64,000 bases of DNA from Karstenula rhodostoma CBS 690.94 (GCA_010093485.1 MU001495.1:930001-994000), one strand, 5' to 3'. Positions 10,169-20,320 are shown, numbered from the stretch's first letter. Numbers and translations are program-made. The notes: generated from the sequence alone by a model not told the origin.

Positions 10169-10468
10169 TGGGAGGGAGTTGGGGAGGGTGTGAATATGCT
10201 ACTGTTTGAGGTTTGTTGGGCTGGAGTATAGATGCATATATATATCTCTCTCTACTTGCTCAACTACGGAGGGTTGACGCCATGTGTCCCACTGCTTGCG
10301 CCAGAAATTGCTCTCGTCTAATCAGCATTGGTTTGATTGGGTGTCTCGCCTGTCTAACGGTCGGACACGGACACGGACATGTCGTCCGCCCCTTCGTCCC
10401 AATCTATACCCGTATCTATATACACTGCTCTTCAGACGAATCTATGCCTCCCTGTCTGTCTCGACCCC
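10169..10468. other. Convergent 3' ends
   Basis: 300 bp between the stops of the regulator and the amidohydrolase; holds both 3' UTRs. It includes TATATATATCTCTCTC near 10230. No gene seen. Confidence 0.6.
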
Positions 10469-12112
10469 TCACATCTCCGTCCGCTCGTCCCCTGCCTCGC
10501 TAGCATCAAACACCTTCCTCCCCGCAAACCACGTCTGCAGCACCCTCGCCCTCAGCAGCGCCTCGGCTTCAAACCGCATCTCAACAACCACAAAGTCGGC
10601 CTCCTTGCCCACCTCGAGCGTCCCCACGCGCTCCTCCGCAAAACAACTGTACGCCGCGCCCCGCGTGGCCGCCGTGACGGCCTGCGCTACCCCGAGCCTG
10701 AACCCGTCGTTGACAGGGGCGTCGGACGCGGCGGGGTCCCTCGCGGACTTGCGTGTAGTCGCGACGTACATGTTTGCCAGGGGCGGGTGCGGGGCTGTGG
10801 GGGCGTCGCTCCCGAGGGCGAGGACGGCGCCGTGGGCGGCGAAGTCGGCGTAGGCGAAGGCGCGGGCGAGACGGTCTGGGCCGAGGAGGGCGGGCCAGGC
10901 GCGCAGGATGGCGGGGTCGGCGTGGACGGGCTGGATGGAGGCGGTGATGTGTAGGGCGGCGAGGCGGGCGGCGTCGGCGGGGGCGGTGAGCTCGAGGTGC
11001 TCGATGCGGTGGCGGAGGGTTGGGGAGGCGTGGGCTTCGAGGGCGTTGATGGCGTTGTGTACGGCGAGGTCGCCGATGGCGTGGAGGGCGCACTGGAGGG
11101 ACGCGGTGGAGGCTTTGCGGACGACGGGGGCGAGCATGGCGGGCGTCCAGATGGGGTCCGGGGAGGAGACCGAGGTCGTGTAGGGGGCCGAGAGGGCTGC
11201 CGTGCAGGCGTCTATCACGCCGTCGCAGATGAGCTTTATCCCCACGATGCGCAGGTCCGGGGACGTGGCGCTGTTGTACTGGCTTGCGAGCTCGATTGCA
11301 CGGTCGACCTGGGAGAGGCGGTCGGCCTCGCTGGTGCCGGGGTTGATGCACCAGTGTGCTGCGATGCGGATGGGGAGGGTGCCGCCTTCAGCGGCGCGCA
11401 GGGCGAGGAGGGCTGCCCAGGCGTTGTCGTCCATGGCCATGTCGATGCAGCCCGTCACGCCGACGGCATGGTACGCCTTCATGGCCGCGCGCAGGCTCGC
11501 GAGTTTTTCCTCTTCGCTGAGCACGCGCGCGAGATGCGGCCACACGATGAGCAGCACGCAGGCCTCGCTGAGCAGCCCGCTCGCAACGCCCTCCTCGTCC
11601 CTCTCGATCTTCCCGCCGTCCGGGTCCCGCATATCCTGCACCCCCATCTCCCTGAGTGCTGCGCTGTTGCACCAGCACGAATGCAGGTCCTTGGAGTCAA
11701 TATAGACAGGCTTGTCCGTCAGATCGTCCAGCATCGACGCCAGCGCCGCGCCGCCCGTCATGCTGTGCATCCACCCGCTGCAGAGCACCCTCTCTTTCTC
11801 CGGATGCCGCGCGACATAGGCGCTGATCCGTGCGCGGATCTCTGCCAGATCGTGGCACCCATCTAGCTGTACTTTTGCGAGTGACTGTCCCAGTAGGAGG
11901 AAGTGCGTGTGAGCGTCTATGAAGCCGGGGAGGATGTATGCGCCGTTCAGGTCGGTCGTGGGGGCGTGGGCGTAGGCGTCGAACGCGGGGGAATCGGGGG
12001 TGCCGACAAATGCGATTTTGCCATCTTGGACGACGAGGGTGGTGAGGGTGTCGGATGTGGTGGTTGAGCCGGTGAAGAGGCGGGCGTTGGTGAAGAGTAG
12101 AGGGGCGCTCAT
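10469..12112 (-). CDS. Amidohydrolase family 3 (YtcJ-like), 547 aa
   Basis: Single-exon gene of 547 residues. It has the metal-dependent hydrolase layout: a small beta domain first (LLFTNARLFTG, VQDGKIAFVG), then GFIDAHTHF with the HxH pair at H68 and H70, a strand with a lysine (VGIKLICDGV), LHAIGDLAVHNAI, HRIEHLEL, and the aspartate in LALGSDAPTAP near the end. This matches amidohydrolase 3 proteins such as YtcJ and N-substituted formamide deformylase. The substrate is unknown; amide or imide bonds in small molecules are likely. The ATG at 12110-12112 (MSAPLLFTN) starts at the usual domain edge. An in-frame extension to 12259 exists but adds 49 residues without family character. Coding GC content is high compared with neighbours. 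Confidence 0.85.
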   Translation of the reverse strand: MSAPLLFTNARLFTGSTTTSDTLTTLVVQDGKIAFVGTPDSPAFDAYAHAPTTDLNGAYILPGFIDAHTHFLLLGQSLAKVQLDGCHDLAEIRARISAYVARHPEKERVLCSGWMHSMTGGAALASMLDDLTDKPVYIDSKDLHSCWCNSAALREMGVQDMRDPDGGKIERDEEGVASGLLSEACVLLIVWPHLARVLSEEEKLASLRAAMKAYHAVGVTGCIDMAMDDNAWAALLALRAAEGGTLPIRIAAHWCINPGTSEADRLSQVDRAIELASQYNSATSPDLRIVGIKLICDGVIDACTAALSAPYTTSVSSPDPIWTPAMLAPVVRKASTASLQCALHAIGDLAVHNAINALEAHASPTLRHRIEHLELTAPADAARLAALHITASIQPVHADPAILRAWPALLGPDRLARAFAYADFAAHGAVLALGSDAPTAPHPPLANMYVATTRKSARDPAASDAPVNDGFRLGVAQAVTAATRGAAYSCFAEERVGTLEVGKEADFVVVEMRFEAEALLRARVLQTWFAGRKVFDASEAGDERTEM

Positions 12113-12835
12113 GGTGTTTGTTGTGGGATGACGGAGACATGTCGTGCGAGGTGGGGGCCTTATCTTATCTGATGAGATGGATGTGGGCAGGTCGCATTGC
12201 CGAGGCCGCTCCGATCTTCTCCAGGGTGATGTGTTCAATTCCGAGATACAAGAATGCATCTGTAGCGGGTGTCAAGGTTCAGAGCTACGCAGATCCCCGA
12301 GGTCGAGTCGGTATCGTGATTGTTGCCTATGGTACCAAAGTCGATACATCGACCATCTCGCAGTGAGTTCTACCCTCTACCAGCTTTGTGTCTTCATAAC
12401 TTAGTCTCGCATTCACCCCATCACAAATCCTAGTGACATCTCAGGCCATAGAAGATGCTAAACATAAAAACTATTGCCAAATCACCATAGAAGACCCTGA
12501 GTTGAGTAAAACAGACACCACAAAAACAATAATAAAAAATCGTTGTGATGTTCCATTATCCTAAAAAAGCTACGAAGCTTCATATGGATGAGCAACAGAC
12601 TGAGAATAACAGAAAGATGCACCTTAATAGTGAAAACGCATGCCTCTTTCCCACCACCCACGACGACTCATCGATAGTCTTCGGAAGAGCCATACAATCC
12701 ATGTGAATGACAGAGTTGAACTTGGTCCGTTACTCCCGCTGCCTGAAGTCCTGCCATGTAAAAGATTGTCGATTCGTACCCAAGACAGTGTATGCGTAAT
12801 CAGGCTTGCGAGCGTCCGTCGGACTCCCTAGCAGC
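12113..12835. other. Intergenic
   Basis: Upstream of the amidohydrolase and downstream of the F-box-like gene. A-rich at 12460-12550. No coding frame or repeat recognised. Confidence 0.55.
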
Positions 12836-13591
12836 CTAGTGGCGGCGTTGAGAATTCCTAGAATACAACTTCTCGACCTGCCAATCTTCCGCATGAGACT
12901 TTGGCCAGTCAGGCAAGCGAGACAAGCGATGCCACGTCTTTCGCACTCCACCATTGCGGGATGCCTCGGTGTCTCCTTCCCTCTTCACGTGCCAGTAGCT
13001 GTGTGTCTCGGTCCCAAAACAAGCGTCACGCGCCCCGAAGTTCCCCCAAATTCCCTTCATCGTCAGTGAGTCAGCGCACAGAGGCTGAGGCGGAACGCCG
13101 AACTGGGGATCATCGCCTGGTTCGCTGCGGGGATGCAACAGTTCCTGAATGTGGGAGTGAAAGTCCAGCAATCCATACTTTAGCGGGTTTCGGCCGGCTT
13201 TCAGGGTGATGTTGTCGACGTGGAGTGGGAGCAAGCGTAGAAGCGGGCGAGGGAAGGGAGGCTTTCCCGGGGAATTTTGGGAGCCCAGCCAGAAGAAGGA
13301 GCCGGGAATTGTCACAGTGATCCCCTGCTTGACCTCCAGGACAGTAGTCGGAGTGGAGACTCGGAGAGTCGTGCCGTAGGTCTCGGTCCACTCCTTCTTC
13401 ATCTCGTCGAGGTACTTTTTCATGTTGGCAACGATGACGTGCTCCATCTCGGTCTTGGTCTCCTTGCATGAGAGCATGAGACCCTTCAATGCATAGTCGA
13501 GATAGCTGGTGAGAGGGGGTGAGATGTGGGAGTACACCATGAGGCGTATCTCAACTGGAAAGTCCTGGAAGCCGGTCTTGGGACGGTCCAT
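12836..13591 (-). CDS. F-box-like protein, tandem paralogue A, 251 aa
   Basis: Single-exon gene of 251 residues. It begins MDRPKTGFQDFPVEIRLMVY, an F-box-like leader of the LPxEIR type. A conserved block follows: CKETKTEMEHVIVANMKKYL and then RVSTPTTVLEV. The same blocks occur in the same order in the next gene (13875-14687), so the two are tandem duplicates. The longer frame to 13597 starts at TTG; the first ATG is at 13589-13591 and is used here. A TATATAAA box lies 128 bp upstream (13719-13726). Function is unknown. Such orphan F-box-like genes expand lineage by lineage in Dothideomycetes. Confidence 0.72.
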   Translation of the reverse strand: MDRPKTGFQDFPVEIRLMVYSHISPPLTSYLDYALKGLMLSCKETKTEMEHVIVANMKKYLDEMKKEWTETYGTTLRVSTPTTVLEVKQGITVTIPGSFFWLGSQNSPGKPPFPRPLLRLLPLHVDNITLKAGRNPLKYGLLDFHSHIQELLHPRSEPGDDPQFGVPPQPLCADSLTMKGIWGNFGARDACFGTETHSYWHVKREGDTEASRNGGVRKTWHRLSRLPDWPKSHAEDWQVEKLYSRNSQRRH

Positions 13592-13718
13592 CTTCAAGGC
13601 CGGAATGGAGAATTGATTTGATTGTTGTAATTGATCGAGTGTTAACGCGACGTAGAGGGTGGAGTTGTCAAAGGGAAGCGTGTGAGTCGAGTGTGCGAAG
13701 GGAAAGGTATCGAAGTGT

Positions 13719-13726
13719 TTTATATA
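13719..13726 (-). promoter_or_regulatory. TATA box of paralogue A
   Basis: TATATAAA on the minus strand, 128 bp before the ATG at 13591. The spacing suits a start site 30 bp downstream and a leader near 100 nt. Confidence 0.5.
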
Positions 13727-13874
13727 GACCGAGTCTAGAATTTTTTTTAGCTTACACTATGGCCACATGCACACGCCATACATACCCTAAAAGGCGCAGT
13801 GGATTTCGGGCACTGGCAATGATTGAAGCTAGAAATTCTTCCCAAGCCACGTGCCACGAAGGTTTTCAAAGCCA

Positions 13875-14687
13875 TTAAACTCGACTTCGGCCTTTCAAGT
13901 CGCTCGTCCCGCTCCAGAAGTCTCCCAGAACTTGGCCATACCAGGTATAGGGACGGCGTATCCACGTAGCCCCAGTTGCTGGGCCACAGATATGGTCCTG
14001 CGTCAGCTCCAGAACTCTATCCGAGGGATGTTCTTTAGCATAGTACTCAATAATCAAGTCTTCAGCCCATTCTCCATCGACAGGGCCCCATTCAAACGCA
14101 ATCCTATCGATGACACTGCCTAGTGACGGTATATGCGCGGCTCCGTCATAAAATTTGATTACTCTTCCACGCTGAGATTCAGGGTCCATAAGACTCATCA
14201 AGTCTCTCATGAAATACGTCAGCAATTCTACCGTTACTGAGGGTGTCGTGCATTTCGTTTTTTCGTCGTCTTCATATCTTGTGATGGTAAGTTGTGAAAT
14301 GCCAAGCTGGAGTAGAGACTTGAGCGCCGTGGGGAAAAATCGTACAGCCGGGAACTTAGCCTCCAGAGCCCGGAAGTACGAGTTGGGTATTGCGACGGAT
14401 ATTCTGTTGATCCCGGAGGACTTGGTGGGTGTGGACATGTGTAAACGCACATCGTGGGATACGGTCCACTGTTTCTTGATCTGATCCAAATATCTCCTCA
14501 TGTTTCGTACAAGTTCGTGTTTCATCTCGTAGTGAATCTGCTTGCATGACATAAACATCCCTCTCCAATCTGCCATGCGCGAATCAATAGGTGGAGTCAT
14601 GTGCTCGTAGATTCGTAGTCGTATCTCCACAGGGAGATTTTGCAGGGATGCTTGGTCGGTATGGCGAGATGTGTTCATTCTGTCCAT
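13875..14687 (-). CDS. F-box-like protein, tandem paralogue B, 270 aa
   Basis: Single-exon gene of 270 residues from the first ATG (14685-14687); an extension to 14771 would need a TTG start. LQNLPVEIRLRIYEHMTPP matches paralogue A's FQDFPVEIRLMVYSHISPP. CKQIHYEMKHELVRNMRRYL and HMSTPTKSSGINRISVAIP also align in order. Past about residue 150 the two diverge. The pair share strand and are separated by 283 bp, so a local duplication followed by divergence is the simplest history. Function is unknown. The C-terminal half (WGPVDGEWAEDLIIEYY) has no motif I recognise. Confidence 0.72.
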   Translation of the reverse strand: MDRMNTSRHTDQASLQNLPVEIRLRIYEHMTPPIDSRMADWRGMFMSCKQIHYEMKHELVRNMRRYLDQIKKQWTVSHDVRLHMSTPTKSSGINRISVAIPNSYFRALEAKFPAVRFFPTALKSLLQLGISQLTITRYEDDEKTKCTTPSVTVELLTYFMRDLMSLMDPESQRGRVIKFYDGAAHIPSLGSVIDRIAFEWGPVDGEWAEDLIIEYYAKEHPSDRVLELTQDHICGPATGATWIRRPYTWYGQVLGDFWSGTSDLKGRSRV

Positions 14688-15453
14688 ATGTTGCCAGCGA
14701 ATCTTCCGTTGGCACAGAATTCCCGTGTTGCGTTTTGCCGCGGCTCGCAGAAGCTTGCGAAGAGTCAACAATTGAATCTTCCTAATCCGTCTGTTGTTGC
14801 GAATAATGGTTTCGCTTGGTGTAGACGTGGAGGTGATATCTGTTCAAGGTTGCAGAGAAGGTAGGTGCAAGAGCTGATCTTGTTGGTGTCGGTGTTTGCC
14901 GGGATTCAAAGATCCTACCAACATCAATGTAACCCGAGCCAAGCGGAGATGTCGGCTCCAACCCTGCCGGTGTATTTCTGATTTGGTCGGCTTTGTGGTT
15001 ATTGAAAGTCTAAGTCTTTTTCGCTGTCAATACCCACAATGTGTACGATTGTTTGGCCAGATGTGAGAATGTTGCATCGGCCGTGACGAACGGAAGATCG
15101 CAGCAGATTCTCTACGCTTTATGTACCACATGACATGTTGGGATCCCGGGGTCATGGAACACAATGGAGAGGCGCACGCAAGGAGGAGGGAGTGTTAGGG
15201 TAATCGGTAGGGTGAGTTACGTGTAACCGTGGCTCTAGGAAAATCGTCGTCTCAACCATCTCAACACTCAACCACTATGGAGCATATGTACCACATGCAT
15301 GACTCACCTACTCAATGAGCAGAAATCGTGTTATAATGCTATCGAAGGTTATACATTGTACCCGATATTGAGATCCCTGTGCTTTGCACATAACGTCCCT
15401 CGTGTTTGCATTGTGTTAGGAACAACAGTAGAACTAGAAAATATCGTAGTGTA
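14688..15453. other. Intergenic
   Basis: Promoter of paralogue B and 3' side of the epimerase-like gene. No gene, repeat or RNA recognised. Confidence 0.55.
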
Positions 15454-16906
15454 CTACTCTTTGGCAGCCGTGAACAAAGAAGCGATCAAGCTGCTCTTCG
15501 CTTTACCGAGCTCCAAAACCGCGTCAATCTCATCATCGATGTTGCGCAAGAACTTTTCTCGACTCCACTTCGGCTGCCAGCCAATTGCATGCGCACCGCC
15601 CTTGCCGACAGATGGAGCCTCATCCCTACCCGGGTTAGTCCAAGAAATATTAGCGGCTCCATGGCATACGCACCCTGAGTTCCAAAGATACTCCACAAAC
15701 TTCACTGGCACACTAAGGCCTTCCGCAGCAGCCTCAACGCTCGGCCAGACCTCTGGTGTCGAGCTCGCAACAAGGCCTCGAGTGTGGAGAGCTCGAGCTA
15801 GATGCTCACTGAAGTCGTGCGACGAGATCTGGTATGCGGTCGAGAAATAGAATCCGTCTGTTCCATTGGGTGGCTCTTCGTCTTGGAGTATTCTCTCAAC
15901 AAGCAGACCATACAAGGCAGTCAGGTCCGAGATGTGTACGTATGAGACTTCCTGTCCTGTCTGTTAGCTGGTAACAATGCTATGTGCGATATCATTCCTA
16001 ACAATGTTTTCTGCAAATTGTTGAACTTTTTTGTGCTCAATACTTGCATTGATGATAATCGGTATGTTGACTGACAGCTTGTTCCAGGCTCCCGTGCCCT
16101 TACCATCTAGACCGCTTATTAGTACAGCAGAGAGTCCTTGCCGATTTACTTACATGTGAGGCAGGGGATGACTATGAAGCTGATCACGCCTTGAGCTTGC
16201 GCGTGTTCGACGACGGTAACATCGGTCTGCCAGCATTAGGTAGATTCTGTCCGCCAACAATCTCGAGAATGCTTGTTTACCTTGCGCACGGGGTAAGAGT
16301 CTGCAAGTTGCTTCTCTGTTTCGAAGATCTCGTGCCCGGGACCTTGCAGCTTGCCCGAGGGCCACCCAGTCCTAGGCATGAAAGCACTCATTGCTGATGT
16401 CTACTCGGCGTAAGCAAATGCATACTTGAGAAAGGGATACTGACATGGATGAAGTATGTTTTCCGGCCAGTTTGCTTGCGTTGTTCACTCAGCCCATCGA
16501 TCAGGTTAATTGCAAGCTCGGGAATCAGCGAGCTTGCAGTATGTATCACGATAAAGACTACGTTTTTGTCAATCCTGATACGGCATAGCGGTAAGGCTAA
16601 TGTGTAGTTCCTCTTACTGTTATTGTCTACAAGAGCTTTTGTGACTGCCTTTTTGTCTGCGATATCGAGGCAGATCACGTTCACACCTGATTCCGATAGA
16701 GATGCGGCTTGTTCCTGCGATCGAACAGCGGCAACAATCTTGCGGCCCTTGAGGGAAGGTACAATGCCACCCAAAAAGTCCGACACAATGGATCCGCCTC
16801 TAGTGAGGAGTTAGCATTGGCTTGCACTCTCACATTGTCATCTAAATCTTTACATGTAACCGGCGGCGCCGGTAATGAGGATGCTTCCAATATTTGTTGA
16901 AGTCAT
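15454..16906 (-). CDS. NAD(P)-dependent epimerase/dehydratase-like protein, 379 aa, seven exons
   Basis: Exons, 5' to 3' on the minus strand: 16906-16854, 16799-16618, 16557-16441, 16393-16281, 16226-16154, 16106-16003, 15951-15454 (1140 nt, 379 aa). The N-terminus has a Rossmann motif, SILITGAAGYIGG, split by the first intron. HTASSLIPELA and the GWPSGK...EKQLADSYPVRKTDVTVVEHA blocks follow the layout of atypical SDRs (NmrA/epimerase type). YGKGTGAWNKLS resembles the active-site loop region. It likely acts on a small metabolite, not a sugar nucleotide with certainty. Each intron has GT and AG ends and is 47-60 nt. The second intron needs the acceptor at 16558, because the nearer CAG at 16575-16577 would give a stop. 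Confidence 0.78.
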
Positions 16907-17278
16907 GCTAATAGTAGAGAGACGATGGCAATGTCCAAGTTAATCGATGAAGGCTAGCGATGATGTTTACATAGGAACAGGAAAGGCTCCCTATATACGG
17001 GTTATCATGCTACGTCAGTTGGGCGTTCAGTGCGACTCACTTTACCAAGTCACAGCCAGTCGCGCAATAGTCAGCGGATAAAGTAACGGAGTGTCGACAG
17101 CATCCACATGTCATCTTAGCGATACACCGTTTGGAATGATACCAGTGATTGGAGTTGCTCAGCATCTGTAGAACTGGTGGCGCGCACCTAGCGGTCCGGC
17201 CATTGGTAATGCATCGGGAAAAGTTGCAAAACATGCGCTCTGCGAGGCCGCCTGCAGCACACTAGTCCAATCTGCATA
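16907..17278. other. Intergenic
   Basis: Upstream of the epimerase-like gene; nothing recognised. Confidence 0.55.
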
Positions 17279-17388
17279 CAGTCTCCCAGCAGGTTCGGGA
17301 GACTGAGTGGGGAATATTACTTGTAAAAGTCCACTCAGGGGCGTTGCGAACCTTAATGAGCTAGTCTCCTAAGCCTGCTGGGAGGATG
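17279..17388. mobile_element. 110-bp inverted-repeat element with TA flanks (MITE-like)
   Basis: Both ends share TCCCAGCAGG and, after a few mismatches, GGAGACT, in inverted orientation (about 28 bp). TA lies on each side (17277-17278 and 17389-17390). A second inverted pair, CTGAGTGG and CCACTCAG, lies inside, so the whole element can fold into one long hairpin. It has no coding capacity. Four of the differences between the two arms are C/T or G/A transitions. Size, TA target and palindromic form suit a Tc1/mariner-type MITE. I see only this copy in the window. Confidence 0.6.
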
Positions 17389-17774
17389 TAGGGTTCAGGT
17401 GCTCAATGTTTAGATTAGATGATTAATCAGAAGTGCGGGGTGACTGGTTGCATTAGTCGCCCGGGGCATTTGTAAGCCAAAGTAGGGCGTTGAACGTCCT
17501 ATAGTATCTCACCCTGAGTTGATTACATTACAACCGCCAATAAGTTGTCGCAAATAAAAGAGGAGAAGATTACGCCATCGGCTTAGTTTCGACACAACTG
17601 AGGCGTGATTTACAAAGCTTGCGTAAGCTACCAGAAGGATCTCCTTCCGCGGAAGGGAAAACCCCATAGTCATAAGGAACCGTGAGATTGTCTTTAAGGA
17701 CAACCATTTTTACAGAGATCATCTTTGCGTTCGTCTCCTTCCTCAGCCACAACCATCTCCAACAATATCTAGAT
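17389..17774. other. Promoter region of the atypical SDR
   Basis: 386 bp; no gene. An in-frame extension of the SDR back to 17682 uses a non-ATG start and is not supported. Confidence 0.55.
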
Positions 17775-18662
17775 ATGGCAGCCACGCCGAAGGTCGTCCT
17801 TATCTTGGGCGCTGGCGCGAGGGTCGGAGAACACGTTGCGCGACAATTCGCCTCACAGGGGTACAAAGTCGCCTCAGCCTCAAGGAGTGCGAAAAGTCCC
17901 GACAACACTTCCGAAGCCATACACGTTGAGGCCGATCTTTCAAACCCAGAGTCAGTTTCTAGAGTTTTCTCAGAAGTGAAAGCTTCCATTGGGATTCCGA
18001 GCGTGGTCGTATACAATGGTCAGTATCCACCCTCAGTAGAAACCAACACTGCCACGCAGGATTAACATTGTTTACGACAGCGGCTGCTGCCACCTTCGGG
18101 GATGCGAAGAACCCAGTATCGCTCTCCTTGGCCGAATTCACCAAGTCCTTGAACATCAACACCCTAAGTGCTTATGCAGCAGTTCAAAAAGCCGTGCAAG
18201 GCTTCGAACAACTGCCCGACACATCCTCGCGGACCTTCATATATACAGGAAATATACTGAACACAACGGTTATGCCGGGTATTCTTGACTTGGGAGTAGG
18301 AAAGGCAGCAACGTCTCATATAATCCAAGCTGCGGCGACTGCGTACTCAGACCGAGGCTTCAAGTAAGTCTTCCTCATCTCCTCGCCGAGGAGAGAGTCA
18401 ACATCACATGCGGAACGTTGTCTATGATGCTTGCTACTGAATTTCCGGCGCGGGGTCGTCCTTCCTTGGTGTGGCATTGGCATGGCAATTGACGCGTTTT
18501 AGATTCTACTACGCGGATGAACGAAAGGCAGACGGTACCCCACCATACAATGACATCAGCGGCGAGGCTCACGGGAAGTTCTACGCAGAGCTTGCCACGG
18601 AGAAGAGTCAAGGGGAGTGGCATCAAACATTCGTCAAGGGGGAAGGATATAAGAAATTCTAG
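17775..18662 (+). CDS. Atypical short-chain dehydrogenase, 228 aa, three exons
   Basis: Exons 17775-18018, 18081-18363, 18503-18662 (687 nt, 228 aa). A glycine-rich NAD(P) motif is present (ILGAGARVGEHVA, residues about 10-22), then ASRSAK and a YNAAAATFGD segment at the place of the usual NNAG. The catalytic Tyr-x3-Lys is not seen: the matching stretch reads LGVGKAATSHI, with Leu where Tyr is expected and the Lys kept. FYYADERKADGTPPYNDISG follows, a block I know from a fungal SDR group with the same change. Activity as an oxidoreductase is thus doubtful or uses another acid. Introns are 62 and 139 nt; the second ends GCGTTTTAG. The ATG follows a pyrimidine-rich leader. Confidence 0.8.
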
Positions 18663-18884
18663 CTGTCTAACATCATGTGGAGGTTCGCGGAGCTGTGGAC
18701 CCTTGAAGATTGCTTGGAACTAGTAGAAGCACACCCATGTCTGCCTTAAAATTGAACCTGAAGCAACTTTTCAGCTACATAGTCTTTGCTCAACGAACTA
18801 GTTGATCAGTTTCTGGATTATATGTATGCGTTGTACGCAGTAGTGCCCGTGGACACATCCTTAACTTTGACTATTCGTACTGTT

Positions 18885-19150
18885 TGGTTTTCTGATTGTT
18901 GACTTAAACTACAAAGTAGTGTCCCGTAAAGTAATAGACAAATATAGATATAGACTACTATCTAAAAGTAATATAAAAGGAAGCGTTATAAGTAAATAAA
19001 TATATTAAATAAGTAAGGCTTAGCGGCTCGCTATAAAACCTTAGTTAGGACACGATCGCTTTTTCTTGTTGGGACAGGTATATGTGTCGCAGCGCTGCCA
19101 CGCTGCGGCACCTGCATTCGTACTGTTTCGTGTCAACAATCAGAAAACCA
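18885..19150. mobile_element. 266-bp MITE-like element with perfect 19-bp terminal inverted repeats
   Basis: TGGTTTTCTGATTGTTGAC at 18885-18903 is exactly inverted at 19132-19150. The interior is AT-rich (18910-19030, many TA steps) and ends in a near-perfect 11-bp hairpin with a 6-nt loop (about 19084-19111). No coding frame. The short string ATTCGTACTGTTT occurs before the left repeat (18873-18885) and again inside the right end (19116-19128). I find no clear target-site duplication, so family and exact borders are uncertain. The TA-rich core could be repeat-induced mutation. Confidence 0.65.
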
Positions 19151-19426
19151 CCATTCACACTGTATTTAGTACATAGCAAAATGTGGGCACTCGAGTGGAG
19201 CCCCTATGAACAACCTACCAGATGTGTACTCTGACGACGGCTGCCTTGAGCAGAACCCACTGTTCGGCTGCAAAATCCCTCGATTGGTGGCTGCTGCCTG
19301 CGCGCCAAGTCGGCTACACGTTTTGGGCCTCGTGCAGGAGCTTGGGAAGTCGGTTTCTCCAACTACCAGATATACTTACTCCCCGTCCTACAACAATTCG
19401 ACCAAATTACTGGCATTGCTCCAGAC
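19151..19426. other. Intergenic
   Basis: Leader of the next gene; nothing else seen. Confidence 0.5.
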
Positions 19427-20320
19427 ATGAGTGCGTTATCAAATCGCCCAGATCAGAACGAAGAGTCCAAATCAGAGGGAGAACATGCGAACGAGGAGTT
19501 GGGGGAAAAGCAAGAAGAAAGCGACGAAGACGAGGAAGAGGAAGAATACGAACCTCGATACTCAGTGAAAGAACTAGCCGAGATGGTTCTAGATTTCTAC
19601 AGTTTTCTCGCCACACTCCACTATGACCCCTCAGACTTGAAGATTCCACCGCCTGTAGGATGGCCCGTCGAGTGCCTACCCAAGGGTGTAATGCGGAGGA
19701 AGTCCCCACGGACTGTCGAACTCATGCGCCACCTTCCCTACTTTGAACAAGCCGAGAAATCGACCCACGTGCACTATAAGTGCATGCTATACGATTACAC
19801 CGACGCCACAGAACATGATCACGTTCGGGAGCGGGATAAAAACTACTTTGAATCCGTCGGCGAACTGGAATCGATCGATGGAGACAAGTTGGATCCCGCA
19901 GACATGCTCATCTTAGCCTGGGGCTACGAAAGCGGGGGGCATTATCTCCTCCTGGACGCTTTGCGCGGCGAAATGACGGTTGACGTAGTCCGTTATCATC
20001 TACTCAGCCCCGAACCCATTGAAGACTTCTTCAGTGATCTTAAGGAGGCATATCGAAGCCTGAAGTTGATCCCTTGTCCGGGGAGGGAGACGGAAGAGGC
20101 TGCTTGGGTGCCTGAGGGGGGGCAACGCATTGAGCAGTCGGCCGTCCTGGCGCAGGAAGATAAATGGGGCACAGAGTTGGACTGGCAGTTTGTGAGGCAG
20201 GTGTATCGAGAGCACGGCTGGCCTGATGCGTTCCGGAGGAAGGAGGCTGTAAGGGCTATTGAGGACTTGATGGCATTGAAGGCTGAAGAGCGTGATACAT
20301 GGGAAGAGGCGTTTTACTGA
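19427..20320 (+). CDS. Hypothetical protein with acidic N-terminus, 297 aa
   Basis: Single-exon gene. Residues 10-45 are strongly acidic and probably disordered (many Glu, Asp, Lys). The rest is predicted globular, with LAEMVLDFYSFLATLHYDP, ADMLILAWGYESGGHYLLLDA and WQFVRQVYREHGWPDAFRR as notable stretches. ESGGHYLLLDA has the flavour of SMI1/KNR4-type small alpha-beta domains, but I cannot confirm it. No signal peptide or membrane segment. It lies next to the MITE-like element at 18885-19150. Function unknown. Confidence 0.65.
   Translation: MSALSNRPDQNEESKSEGEHANEELGEKQEESDEDEEEEEYEPRYSVKELAEMVLDFYSFLATLHYDPSDLKIPPPVGWPVECLPKGVMRRKSPRTVELMRHLPYFEQAEKSTHVHYKCMLYDYTDATEHDHVRERDKNYFESVGELESIDGDKLDPADMLILAWGYESGGHYLLLDALRGEMTVDVVRYHLLSPEPIEDFFSDLKEAYRSLKLIPCPGRETEEAAWVPEGGQRIEQSAVLAQEDKWGTELDWQFVRQVYREHGWPDAFRRKEAVRAIEDLMALKAEERDTWEEAFY

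Noticed and set aside
10581..11866. Long Arg/Pro-rich and Gly-rich frames on both strands
   Set aside because: Shadows of the high-GC amidohydrolase gene.
12113..12259. N-terminal extension of the amidohydrolase
   Set aside because: Adds 49 residues with no family similarity; the ATG at 12112 starts at the domain edge.
14688..14771. Extension of F-box-like paralogue B to 14771
   Set aside because: It starts at TTG; the first ATG is 14687 and matches the paralogue's N-terminus.
16575..16617. 43-nt intron in the epimerase-like gene ending at the CAG at 16575-16577
   Set aside because: Joining there gives an early stop; the TAG acceptor at 16558-16560 keeps the frame and the HTASS block.
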